Positions 23,317 to 33,494 of a stretch of 47,372 nucleotides of DNA are shown piece by piece; the stretch's first letter is position 1, and every line of letters begins with the position of its first letter. This stretch comes from Halanaerobium sp. MA284_MarDTE_T2. GTDB taxonomy: Bacteria; Bacillota; Halanaerobiia; Halanaerobiales; Halanaerobiaceae. The notes below the pieces were generated by a model. The model was not told the DNA's origin, made no database searches, and saw only the letters and a list, made by a program, of their open reading frames with translations. A program made the position numbers and the translations under genes. Location: assembly GCF_003337245.1 (NCBI RefSeq), contig NZ_QPJE01000010.1, positions 25,872 through 73,243 on the forward strand. The letters are read 5' to 3'.

Positions 23317-24477
23317 CTATTTCTGATATTTATTTATTATGCTTTTAATTCTTTTAATTACTTCATCAACCTGCTGATCATTCATTTTAGGGTATAACGG
23401 AATAGTTATTATTCTTTCATATAACTTCTCTACCTTAGGACAGATTCCTTTTTGATAGCCTAAACTTTGATAATATGGATGGAAATAAACAGGTATATAA
23501 TGCACATTCACACCCAGATTCTTTTCTCTTAAAGCATTAAATATTTCTTTTCTATCTGCAGTTAGTTTTTCTAATTTCAGCTGTAAAACATAAATATGCC
23601 AGGCTGAATTAGTGTTTTCTAACTGTTCAGGAATTATTAGTCCTTCAATATCTTTAAATTCATTGTTATATCTATTAACTATCTCTATTCTTCTTGCTAA
23701 AAATTTATCTAATTTTTCAAGTTGAGTAATACCCAAAGCAGCCTGAATATCTGTGATACGATAATTATATCCCAGTTCCTGCTGTTCATGATACCAGGGT
23801 CCATCAGAGGAGTTTAGATATTCTGATTCATCTTTAGTTATTCCATGAGTTCTAAATTTCATTAATTTATTATATAGTTCTTTAGAATCAGTAGTTATCA
23901 TTCCACCTTCACCTGTAGTCATGTTTTTAACAGGATGAAAACTAAAAGTAGTCAGATCTCCAATGCTACCAATTTTTTGATCTTTATAGGTAGCTCCAAC
24001 TGCATGAGCTCCATCTTCAATGATAATTAAGTCATTTCTAGCTGCTATTTCTTTTATCTCGTCCATCTCACAAGGCTGACCTGTGTAGTGAACTGGTATA
24101 ATAGCTTTTGTTTTATTAGTTATTTTTTCTTTAATAGATTCTGGATCAATATTATATGTTTTAGGATTAATATCTGCAAAAACAGGCGTAGCATTTTGAT
24201 AAAGAACAGAATTAGCTGTAGCAGCAAAGGTAAGTGGTGTAGTTACTACTTCATCACCCTTTTTAATACCTGCCACATAAGCTGCGGCATGTAAAGCAGC
24301 TGTTCCATTTGCAACAGCAACAGCATATTTAGCATCAACATAATCTGCAAATTTATTTTCAAATTCTTTTATCTTAGGTCCTGTTGTCAGATAATCACTT
24401 TTTAGAGTTTCAACAACAGCCTCTATGTCATGTTTATCTATCCACTGACTCCCATAAGGTATAAATTCATTACTCAT
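23317..24477 (-). CDS. pseC: UDP-4-amino-4,6-dideoxy-N-acetyl-beta-L-altrosamine transaminase
   Basis: 386 residues, DegT/DnrJ/EryC1 PLP aminotransferase. Motifs: GTAALHAAAYVAG (PLP phosphate), DGAHAVGATYKDQKIGSIGDLTTFSFHPVKNMTTGEGGM with the Schiff-base Lys in HPVKNMT, and the RxxxHYIPVYxHPYY end typical of PseC. Converts the PseB 4-keto product. SD GAGAGGG 8 nt before the ATG. Separated from the methyltransferase by 26 nt. Confidence 0.92.
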   Translation of the reverse strand: MSNEFIPYGSQWIDKHDIEAVVETLKSDYLTTGPKIKEFENKFADYVDAKYAVAVANGTAALHAAAYVAGIKKGDEVVTTPLTFAATANSVLYQNATPVFADINPKTYNIDPESIKEKITNKTKAIIPVHYTGQPCEMDEIKEIAARNDLIIIEDGAHAVGATYKDQKIGSIGDLTTFSFHPVKNMTTGEGGMITTDSKELYNKLMKFRTHGITKDESEYLNSSDGPWYHEQQELGYNYRITDIQAALGITQLEKLDKFLARRIEIVNRYNNEFKDIEGLIIPEQLENTNSAWHIYVLQLKLEKLTADRKEIFNALREKNLGVNVHYIPVYFHPYYQSLGYQKGICPKVEKLYERIITIPLYPKMNDQQVDEVIKRIKSIINKYQK

Positions 24478-24503
24478 AAGTTTATCCCTCTCATTTTTAT
24501 TAC

Positions 24504-25415
24504 TTAAATACTATCAAAGTCATCCATAAATTTTGTAGCAATTATTGAATTTTCTTTTAATAAACATGGAACACCATCTATAATTGGATAAACTAATAAA
24601 CCATTTTCTGCATAATAAGTATTTTTTTTCTTTTTTAAAAGTTCACCTGTTACAGGACAACTAAAAGGACTTTGTAAATTTTTATTTTCATCACTATCTT
24701 TTTTGATAATTAAAAGTCCTGTGGGATTCAAAGGATTAGAGTATATATCAAACAACTTATGTTCAATTATATTAAAACCTAAAGATAATGCGGTAGAATA
24801 TAATTTTTTTATATAACCGTGTTTTTCCATCCTCTTTTTTGCCTCGCTACTTGCTAACTCATAATCTGGCTCTAATAAAATTAGATATTTTTTTGTTATT
24901 CTCATTAATTCCAATAAAGCTTCTTCTTCTCTACCTCCATTTGGCTCAATTGAATGCGATGTATAAACAATTTCAATTGAATCATCTGCTAAAGGTATAT
25001 TGAAAATATTGCCAACAAAAATTTCTGCATTTTTAATATGATTATTTTCACAGTAGGAACGAGCATACCTTGCCCTTGACCATGATAAATCAAATCCAAA
25101 AATTTTTTCAGGATAATCTTTTAATTTTGGAATAAGATTTGCTAATGTAGTGGCCTCCCCTACTCCAGCTTCAAGTATACTATTAAAATCAGTGTCCAAA
25201 CTATTAATAACTTTCGCAATTGCTTCAGTATATTTTTTATTAAATTTGGGATTTTCTTTAACAGACTGAATATAACTTCCACTTTGAAAATCGTAACTTA
25301 TCTTAACCATTTCATCTGTATTTTTCATTATATTTTTTCTTTTTTTTAACAATTCGATTATATTATATCCTTCATCATAATATTTTTTAATTTTTTTAAT
25401 TTCATTTTTTAACAT
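24504..25415 (-). CDS. SAM-dependent methyltransferase with C-terminal Trm112-like zinc domain
   Basis: 303 residues. The N-terminal half has class I methyltransferase motifs (ILEAGVGEATTLANLI, FGFDLSWSRARYAR, IVYTSHSIEPNG). Residues about 245-295 (SPFSCPVTGELLKKKKNTYYAENGLLVYPIIDGVPCLL) look like a Trm112-type domain with a CPxxG motif. Lies between pseB and pseC in a flagellar cluster, so methylation of the sugar or flagellin is likely (inference). SD GAGGTG is 5 nt from the ATG. Confidence 0.8.
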   Translation of the reverse strand: MLKNEIKKIKKYYDEGYNIIELLKKRKNIMKNTDEMVKISYDFQSGSYIQSVKENPKFNKKYTEAIAKVINSLDTDFNSILEAGVGEATTLANLIPKLKDYPEKIFGFDLSWSRARYARSYCENNHIKNAEIFVGNIFNIPLADDSIEIVYTSHSIEPNGGREEEALLELMRITKKYLILLEPDYELASSEAKKRMEKHGYIKKLYSTALSLGFNIIEHKLFDIYSNPLNPTGLLIIKKDSDENKNLQSPFSCPVTGELLKKKKNTYYAENGLLVYPIIDGVPCLLKENSIIATKFMDDFDSI

Positions 25416-25459
25416 AAATACACCTCTTATTAATCACTCTGAAACTATTACTATAATTA

Positions 25460-27033
<1,574 letters not shown>

Positions 27034-27054
27034 TATACATCCTCCCAACAAATA

Positions 27055-28962
27055 TTATTGATTATTTTCAATATAATCTTGATATGCTTTTTCAAAAAGT
27101 TTTTTGCTATTTTCTAATTCTCTTAAATACATAACCCGATAGCTGCGGTAATATTTCATCTTTTCTTTCAGTTTCTGTTTTTTATCTAAATAAAATTTAG
27201 AAGTAACTTCTTTATAGTGCATGGATTCCACTATTAAAATTCTTTCTATAAAGTAACTAATATAATCTAATTTATTCAATTCTTTTTCAAATGAAAGAAC
27301 TTCCTTTTCTAATCTTTTTGTCTCACTTTCATTAATTGAATTGATTTTAGATAGTTTTTTTTCAATAGAAGCTATTAAAGATAATTGTTCTCCAGCAATT
27401 GAGATGGCTTTTTCCAGCTCTTCTAGAGTTTTTTTAAATTGATTAATAACTCTATTATTTATACTTTCATCTCTGGTATCAAGCTTTCCTCCAAAGTTAT
27501 TCTCTAAAATTTTACGTACATTTATATTATTATTAACAAGATATGTATCAATAACTTCACTGAATTCCATCACCAAAGTATGATCAATTTTAGCGCCACC
27601 TTGAGTAGCATCAATATAAGTTCTACCCGGTCTTTTAGCAAAATAATTATTAAAATAACTGATCATGGATAAAAAAGACTTGTTAGTTAAAACTGTACCT
27701 CCATCAACAGCTTCAACTTCAACTAAATTTTCTTCACCTATTTTGTTATCTTCATAAGTAGTACCACTTGCATGAGTTCTATTTTTAGAAAATGCTAGAT
27801 CTTGACCCATTAATATAATAGGATCTGCTCCAAATTTATAAGCAAGATCAACCATACTGTGAGCAACAGTTCCACCAGTATTGATAGGAATATATTCCCC
27901 TTTTATATTTTCTATCCAGCCACTAAAGTTTCTTTTCATAGTAAAGAAAGTTATTTTTGAATTCCATTTATCCTGAATCTCAAAATAATTACCCAGTTCG
28001 GCAAAAAGATAAGCATCTGGAATGATTTCAATATCTTTAAAATGTTCAAAGTTTACTTTATTACCATCCATTGAAACTACAATATCGGGATTAATATTAT
28101 TTTTTAAAAGAGCTTTAAGAGCAGTCCCAACACACATTATTATTGCTTTACCTTCAGCATTTTTAATATCATTTATATTTTTATCTAATGAAGGTCCAGC
28201 AGATACACATATAGCTGGTATATCTTTAAATTCACCAAAAAAATCATCAGCTTTTGGACTTTTAAATATAAATGGTAAATTTGCAATAATATTATTTCTC
28301 CATTGTCTTGCTGATTTAATATTTGTAACAAGTTCAACTTGTTTATAATTAATTCCCTTTCTAATCTGCTGATAGATATCTTTATATTTATCTTCAAAAA
28401 GATTATGAGACGGATCATGCTCCAAAAATGCTAATTCTTTTTCCAGTGTTAAAGAAAAATATTTTCTTATTACATCAAATAAAGGGTCCATAGAACCAAT
28501 GATATAAATTATTTTTTGACTTTTAAGTACTTTTCTCAAATCCACAAAATTTAAAGCTGTATAAAAAATAGACATAAAAGGCTCAATGATAATTATTCTA
28601 TCATATTTGTTTCTATCAGCTAGTTCATTTAAATGATACCCTAATCCAAATCCTAAAGCAAAAACCTGTTTTTTATCTTTAGGCTTAAAATTTTTTATTT
28701 TACTTTTAGCCTCTCGGACTGGATCATATTTACTGTGAAAATAAATATCTTTATCATTATTTTCAACTCTAATAGTATAGTTATCGGTACGAGTTTTTTC
28801 TACATAAATTTTTATGTTATTTTTTTTATCTTTGATGATTTTTTCAACTTCACTACTATCTTCAATTAATAACTCATCAGAATTTTTATATTCTCTTATT
28901 TTTTTATATAAAGATTTATTATTAGATTTTAGTACTCTCATATTCTTTTCAAATAACTTCAT
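27055..28962 (-). CDS. Maf-type motility-associated glycosyltransferase (DUF115)
   Basis: 635 residues from ATG 28962. The central DUF115/MptE-like domain has PAICVSAGPSLDKNINDIKNAEGKAIIMCVGTALKALLKNNINPDIVVSMDG and GADPIILMGQDLAFSKNRTHASGT, the Maf signature. Maf proteins transfer pseudaminic or related acids to flagellin Ser/Thr in the cytoplasm. The N-terminal 220 residues fold around YHLNELADRNKYDRIIIIEPFM; the C-terminal 150 are coiled. It lies between the flagellar caps and the sugar synthesis genes, which fits the role. The GTG at 28971 is a less likely start. Confidence 0.9.
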   Translation of the reverse strand: MKLFEKNMRVLKSNNKSLYKKIREYKNSDELLIEDSSEVEKIIKDKKNNIKIYVEKTRTDNYTIRVENNDKDIYFHSKYDPVREAKSKIKNFKPKDKKQVFALGFGLGYHLNELADRNKYDRIIIIEPFMSIFYTALNFVDLRKVLKSQKIIYIIGSMDPLFDVIRKYFSLTLEKELAFLEHDPSHNLFEDKYKDIYQQIRKGINYKQVELVTNIKSARQWRNNIIANLPFIFKSPKADDFFGEFKDIPAICVSAGPSLDKNINDIKNAEGKAIIMCVGTALKALLKNNINPDIVVSMDGNKVNFEHFKDIEIIPDAYLFAELGNYFEIQDKWNSKITFFTMKRNFSGWIENIKGEYIPINTGGTVAHSMVDLAYKFGADPIILMGQDLAFSKNRTHASGTTYEDNKIGEENLVEVEAVDGGTVLTNKSFLSMISYFNNYFAKRPGRTYIDATQGGAKIDHTLVMEFSEVIDTYLVNNNINVRKILENNFGGKLDTRDESINNRVINQFKKTLEELEKAISIAGEQLSLIASIEKKLSKINSINESETKRLEKEVLSFEKELNKLDYISYFIERILIVESMHYKEVTSKFYLDKKQKLKEKMKYYRSYRVMYLRELENSKKLFEKAYQDYIENNQ

Positions 28963-29060
28963 TAAATACACATCCTATACATTCTCAGATAAATTAAATG
29001 CTGATAAAATTTATGCATTATATTAATAATTCTTATTAATTACTATTTTAAATATTAATA

Positions 29061-29096
29061 GAGGAGACCAGTATTATTTTATCCACCTATCTCCTC
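29061..29096 (-). terminator. Terminator downstream of fliD
   Basis: Stem GAGGAGA (29061-29067) with TCTCCTC (29090-29096), followed on the minus strand by TATTAATATTT. It separates fliD from maf (152 bp), so maf and the pse genes may have their own promoter; none is clear. Confidence 0.55.
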
Positions 29097-29122
29097 AACT
29101 ATAAATAATCCAGTATAATATT

Positions 29123-30547
29123 TTACACCATACTGTTTACATTAGATCCTCCCATATTCTGAAGCTGACTCATCATCCAGTTCTGCTGACTCTGCATTTC
29201 TGAGATAGCTTCTTCCATAGCAGCAAACTGCTCAACATAGCGCTGACGAGTCATTTCTACTCTTCTCTGTACATCTTCAATATCATCATTTAAACTATCT
29301 ATTCGATTATCATAGAAGTCAAGTCTTCTGGGAATTAAACCGGTATTGGACTGCATCAATTGATCAAGGTAACTGTCCATACGAACTGCCATACCATCAT
29401 ATCCTTCGGATTCACTTTCAGCTTTAAAAAGATTGGCAACTTCTTCTGAAGAATTTTCCAGAGCTTCAGTAAACTTAGAACTATCAAAACTCATTACTCC
29501 ATCCCTGTCGATTTCTATCCCAACCGAGGTTAAAGTTTTATAATCTCCACTATCTTTTACTTTAGAAGTTACAAGTTCTCTTAAACGCATCTGTAAGCGC
29601 ATAGCAGTACTATCACCCTGTAAAACAGCACTTTTTTCTGTTTCTGCATCATAATCTGTTTTACCATCCAAAAAGCTCATTGCACTATTATACTGATCTA
29701 CAAAAGCCTGAACTGCTTTAGCAGCTTTACCAGTATCTTTACTCACAGATACACTGGAAAAAGCAGTATCTGTTCCATCATTAGCAACAGCATCTGGATT
29801 AATATTGAATGTGACACCTTCTACAGCTTCAGAAAATGTATTGGTTGAACTTGTTATACCTGTAATACCATTAATATCTATTTCTGCATCAGAAGCGGAC
29901 TGCACCTCAATAGCATCTGTTATTTCTCCACTAGTGCTGTCTAACAGACCAAGAGTCTTAAGTACGTCATTGGAATCAACAAAACTTCCTGCTTTAGTTG
30001 TATCTAAAGCATTTTCTACTCCTGTTTCATTTGTTTCTAAAACAAGATGATTATCTACTATAGAAGCATTTACCCCTGCATCAGCATCATTAATTTTATT
30101 ACTAATATCTCTTAAGCTATCTGTATCACTAATTGTTATATCTGTATTATTAATGGTGATTGTACTTTCTGCTGTAATTCCAGCAATTGGAGCACTAGCA
30201 TCATCAAATCTTATTCCAGCAAGCCGCTGAGCTTTAGCTGTACTTTTAACTGTAACAGAATAAGTAGCTTCATCAGCACTATTACTTGCAGCTGCTGTAA
30301 CTACATCTTCATTGCTGCTATTAGCGGTTCTAGAATTATAGGTGGCAGAAAGTTTTAAATCTGTAATCTTATTCTCTAACTTATCAAGTCTGCTGTTTAC
30401 ATCTCTCCAGGCACCTTTAGTCTGTTCAAGCTCTGATATTTCCTGCTGATAATTTAATATTGGACGCTGCTCTATGGCAACTAATTGATCAATTATACCC
30501 TGCGTGTCCATACCGGTGGCCAAACCGCTTAAACTAAGATCAGCCAT
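29123..30547 (-). CDS. fliD: Flagellar hook-associated protein 2 (filament cap)
   Basis: 474 residues. N-terminal FliD domain: SLSGLATGMDTQGIIDQLVAIEQRP (helical D0/D1), middle region of Ala/Thr/Asp-rich beta repeats, and the C-terminal coiled FliD_C with KVEMTRQRYVEQFAAMEEAI-like MEEAISEMQSQQNWMMSQL. Caps the filament and folds secreted flagellin. SD AAGGTG; 15 nt after flaG. Acidic middle region suits a halophile (inference). Confidence 0.94.
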   Translation of the reverse strand: MADLSLSGLATGMDTQGIIDQLVAIEQRPILNYQQEISELEQTKGAWRDVNSRLDKLENKITDLKLSATYNSRTANSSNEDVVTAAASNSADEATYSVTVKSTAKAQRLAGIRFDDASAPIAGITAESTITINNTDITISDTDSLRDISNKINDADAGVNASIVDNHLVLETNETGVENALDTTKAGSFVDSNDVLKTLGLLDSTSGEITDAIEVQSASDAEIDINGITGITSSTNTFSEAVEGVTFNINPDAVANDGTDTAFSSVSVSKDTGKAAKAVQAFVDQYNSAMSFLDGKTDYDAETEKSAVLQGDSTAMRLQMRLRELVTSKVKDSGDYKTLTSVGIEIDRDGVMSFDSSKFTEALENSSEEVANLFKAESESEGYDGMAVRMDSYLDQLMQSNTGLIPRRLDFYDNRIDSLNDDIEDVQRRVEMTRQRYVEQFAAMEEAISEMQSQQNWMMSQLQNMGGSNVNSMV

Positions 30548-30562
30548 TTTAACACCTTCTTT

Positions 30563-30928
30563 CTAAACTTTCTCATCAATTAAAAGTCCTACCATCCTAT
30601 GAATTCTTGCCTGTAAATCAAGCATTTCTTCGGGCGGCATTTCTTTGATAACTTCTTTAGTTTTTAAATCAACTATCTGCACCATAAGTTTATCAGTTTC
30701 ATCATGTATTTTAAATGCTAAATCCTCTTTTACTTTTTTTACTATCTCATTGATATCACTTACTGATTCCTTGACATCTTCTTCAAGTTCCTTTTGATTA
30801 TATTTTCTTTTTTCCTGAAGAGAGTCGGGTTTATTATTACTGCTATTATTACTACTTTTATTTGTTTGATCTTTCTGCATGCTGTTTACTTGTTTACTGG
30901 GTAGAGAATCTATCTTATCTACTTTCAT
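30563..30928 (-). CDS. flaG: FlaG family protein
   Basis: 121 residues. Disordered Ser/Asn/Lys-rich N-terminus, then the FlaG domain from about residue 65: AFKIHDETDKLMVQIVDLKTKEVIKEMPPEEMLDLQARIHRMVGLLID. FlaG influences filament length in other bacteria. Follows flagellin, whose terminator-like palindrome (30953-30986) abuts the FlaG start; read-through is probably the main source of flaG mRNA. Confidence 0.9.
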   Translation of the reverse strand: MKVDKIDSLPSKQVNSMQKDQTNKSSNNSSNNKPDSLQEKRKYNQKELEEDVKESVSDINEIVKKVKEDLAFKIHDETDKLMVQIVDLKTKEVIKEMPPEEMLDLQARIHRMVGLLIDEKV

Positions 30929-30952
30929 AATAGCTTTTCACCCTTTCTTAAT

Positions 30953-30986
30953 AATTAAGCCAGCCGGAAAACCGGCCGGCTTAATT
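30953..30986 (-). terminator. Palindrome after the flagellin gene
   Basis: AATTAAGCCAGCCGG (30953-30967) faces CCGGCCGGCTTAATT (30972-30986), 15 pairs with one mismatch and a four-nt loop. Strong hairpin, but the downstream tail (ATTATTAAG) is not a good T run, so it may act as partial terminator or mRNA 3'-end stabiliser. Confidence 0.55.
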
Positions 30987-31014
30987 GTTATTGTATATTT
31001 ATCTCTTCAAGAAA

Positions 31015-32061
31015 TTAACCGAGTAACTGCAGTACGCCCTGTGGCAGCTGGTTAGCCTGAGCTAACATTGCTGTACCAGCCTGACTTAAGATCTGATTCT
31101 TGGTAAAGCTCATCATTTCCTTAGCCATATCTACATCAGAGATTCTGGATTCAGCAGCTGTTAGATTTTCTTCAGCTGTGTTCAAGTTATTGATTGTGTG
31201 ATCTAAACGGTTTTGAACTGCTCCTAGTTTCGAACGTTCAGCAGATACACTAGCAATAGCATCATCAAGAGCAGATATTGCATTATTAGCAGCTCCTTGG
31301 CTAGATACATTTATACCAGCTTTTTCTTCAAAACCAATAACTGTTCCACTACTATCGAGAATAGTAGTCAAAGCAGTAGCATCCGCTTTAGCAACTAAAG
31401 CAGTTCCGCCACTATCAGCCTCAACATCTCCTACTGAATACCAGCTACCGCCAACTTGAACAGCAATGTTATCTAAATTAGAGTCAGTTGCAACTGTTGT
31501 TCCAGATACTCCATCAATTGTTGCTGTACCTGATGTATTAATATCACCTAAATCAACTCCTAGAGCTTTAGATTGCATATTATTAATAGAGACTTCCATA
31601 TTTTGATCTTTATTAGCTCCAATTTGGAATTTAATATCCGTTAAACTTCCATCCAATAACTTTTGAGTATTAAATTCAGTCGTCTCACCAATTCTGTTGA
31701 TTTCTGTCGCTAACTGATCAACCTCTTTTTGAATTTCTGCTCTATCAGCATCTGTATTAGTATCATTAGCTGACTGAACAGCTAATTCTCTCATTCTCTG
31801 CAGGATTGAGTGAGTTTCTTTTAAAGCACCTTCAGCTGTTTGAATCATTGAAATACCGTCCTGGGCATTTCTCTGAGCCATAGCCAGACCTTTAGTCTGA
31901 GAATTCATCTTTTCACTGATTGCAAGACCGGCAGCATCATCAGCAGCACCATTAATTCTTTTACCTGAAGACAACCTCTGTAAAGACTTCTGTAAATTAT
32001 TCTGGGTGTTGTTTAGCTGGTTGTATGAATTCAACGCAGCAACATTCGTATTAATTCTCAT
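31015..32061 (-). CDS. Flagellin
   Basis: 348 residues. Conserved N-terminal D0/D1 ([17 protein letters not shown] ... [23 protein letters not shown]) and C-terminal D1/D0 ([35 protein letters not shown], ending QGVLQLLG). The central 90 residues (about 175-265) are Ser/Thr/Asp-rich and would be the glycosylated surface. Preceded by AAGGAGG. The likely acceptor for the Maf/pseudaminic acid pathway encoded downstream. Confidence 0.96.
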   Translation of the reverse strand: MRINTNVAALNSYNQLNNTQNNLQKSLQRLSSGKRINGAADDAAGLAISEKMNSQTKGLAMAQRNAQDGISMIQTAEGALKETHSILQRMRELAVQSANDTNTDADRAEIQKEVDQLATEINRIGETTEFNTQKLLDGSLTDIKFQIGANKDQNMEVSINNMQSKALGVDLGDINTSGTATIDGVSGTTVATDSNLDNIAVQVGGSWYSVGDVEADSGGTALVAKADATALTTILDSSGTVIGFEEKAGINVSSQGAANNAISALDDAIASVSAERSKLGAVQNRLDHTINNLNTAEENLTAAESRISDVDMAKEMMSFTKNQILSQAGTAMLAQANQLPQGVLQLLG

Positions 32062-32147
32062 TATTTATTCCTCCTTGAAATTTTGTGTTTTTCCTGGCAT
32101 CCTTGCCAGTTATTTTAATTCATTTTGGTTATATTAGCACCCTCCAC

Positions 32148-32174
32148 AGCAGCACTTCGGCCGATAGTGCTGCC
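32148..32174 (-). promoter_or_regulatory. Near-perfect palindrome in the flagellin leader
   Basis: On the minus strand GCAGCACT-A-TCGGCCGA-AGTGCTGC, 27 nt with one bulge, between flgL and flagellin. Not followed by a T run. A further minus-strand stem, CTGGCA-AGGA-TGCCAG, lies nearer the flagellin RBS. These two hairpins suggest a structured leader or processing site; a terminator of flgL is the alternative. Confidence 0.4.
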
Positions 32175-32244
32175 AGCAGCGGTGTTTTAGTAACCATTAC
32201 AACTATGGGATTTTTAAACCATAGTTATAAAAGCCACTAAAAAC

Positions 32245-33483
32245 TTATTTAATAAAATCTATTAAAGACTGCTGCATAATTCTTGATCCAGAGGCTAAAG
32301 AAGCTCTGTAAACTGTTTCTTCCATCTTTAAATTTGTTATAACTTCTGCTATGTCAACATCTTCATTATTGGACTTCAATTTCTTTACATGAACTTCATT
32401 TGCTTCCAGTCGGCTTTCTATATTTGCAGTCCTGTTTAGTTTGGCTCCAATCTCTGCTCTTAATTCAGTAAATTTATTGATAGCTTTATCCATATCAGAC
32501 AGGTTTTTACCAATTGTTTCACCACTGTAGCCGTCATCACTTCCGTAAACTAAATCTTCTATACCTAAAATCCCATCAGGATCATTAGTTATTTCTATGC
32601 TGGAAGAAGCTCCAGCTTTATTGCTTTTTAAAACAATATTATTATTTTCGTTGAATTCTACTGTAACTCCATCTACTTCACCTTCTATAAAACTCTTGAA
32701 ATCTTCAAAGCTTTCAAATGCATCTGCACCTGTATAATTTCCATCAAAGGTAACAACTTCTTCGGTTCCACCATCAACTTTTATGGAAAATGTTTTGTTT
32801 GTAGCTGTTGTATCTCCAAGCTCTGTATTTAAATCATTGACAGTGGGATAACTTTTAGTGCTCTGCAGTTCTGCCCTTGCTGCAGAGAGATCATTATATA
32901 TTTTATTTAAAGCTTCAATCTCATCTTTAAATACTTTTTCTCCACTTAAATTAATTCCAAACTTAACATTATCATTCATTCTTCTGTTAATATCTTTATT
33001 ATCACCATTATATTTTACATAATCTCCAATACCATTCTTTTCAACAGTAAATGGTTCTTTATCTGTTTTCTGGCCTGAGAAAATATAGCTGTCACCAAGT
33101 TTAGATTTAGAAATATCTATCAGTTCATCTCTCAATTCCTTAACCTCACTGGCTATCTTTTTTCGGTCATCTGCGGTCATTGAATCACTTGATGCATAAA
33201 TGGTAAGTTCTCTTGCTCTCTGTATAACTTCAGTTCCACTTTTGAGAGCACTCTCAGTTGTATTAAGCCAGTTTTCTGCCTGACCTACATTTCTCTTAAA
33301 TTGTTCATTTCTATTCAAAATAGAGTTGAAGTTCATACTGTCAGAAACTCTTATTGGAGCATCTGAAGGCATCTGAAACAATTTGCCAGAACTGAGCTGT
33401 CCATTTAATGTATTTAAATCACTAAAATTTGTTTTTAAATTGTCCAACATATTTTTAACCATCATCGAGTTGGTAACTCTCAT
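32245..33483 (-). CDS. flgL: Flagellar hook-associated protein 3
   Basis: 412 residues from ATG 33483 (AGGAG 8 nt upstream); the frame from 33492 begins inside the flgK spacer. N-terminal MRVTNSMMVKNMLDNLKTNFSDLNTLNGQLSSGK, C-terminal DVDIAEVITNLKMEETVYRASLASGSRIMQQSLIDF. It forms the hook-filament junction with FlgK. An internal domain (about 215-290) of beta strands, FSIKVDGGTEEVVTF, is like the FlgL insertion seen in flagellin relatives. Confidence 0.93.
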   Translation of the reverse strand: MRVTNSMMVKNMLDNLKTNFSDLNTLNGQLSSGKLFQMPSDAPIRVSDSMNFNSILNRNEQFKRNVGQAENWLNTTESALKSGTEVIQRARELTIYASSDSMTADDRKKIASEVKELRDELIDISKSKLGDSYIFSGQKTDKEPFTVEKNGIGDYVKYNGDNKDINRRMNDNVKFGINLSGEKVFKDEIEALNKIYNDLSAARAELQSTKSYPTVNDLNTELGDTTATNKTFSIKVDGGTEEVVTFDGNYTGADAFESFEDFKSFIEGEVDGVTVEFNENNNIVLKSNKAGASSSIEITNDPDGILGIEDLVYGSDDGYSGETIGKNLSDMDKAINKFTELRAEIGAKLNRTANIESRLEANEVHVKKLKSNNEDVDIAEVITNLKMEETVYRASLASGSRIMQQSLIDFIK

Positions 33484-33494
33484 TTGCTCCACTC

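Noticed and set aside
32062-32110. Sigma-28 promoter before flagellin (TAAA-N15-GCCAGGAA)
   Set aside because: Spacing fits but only 5 of 8 positions match at -10, and the site overlaps a hairpin.
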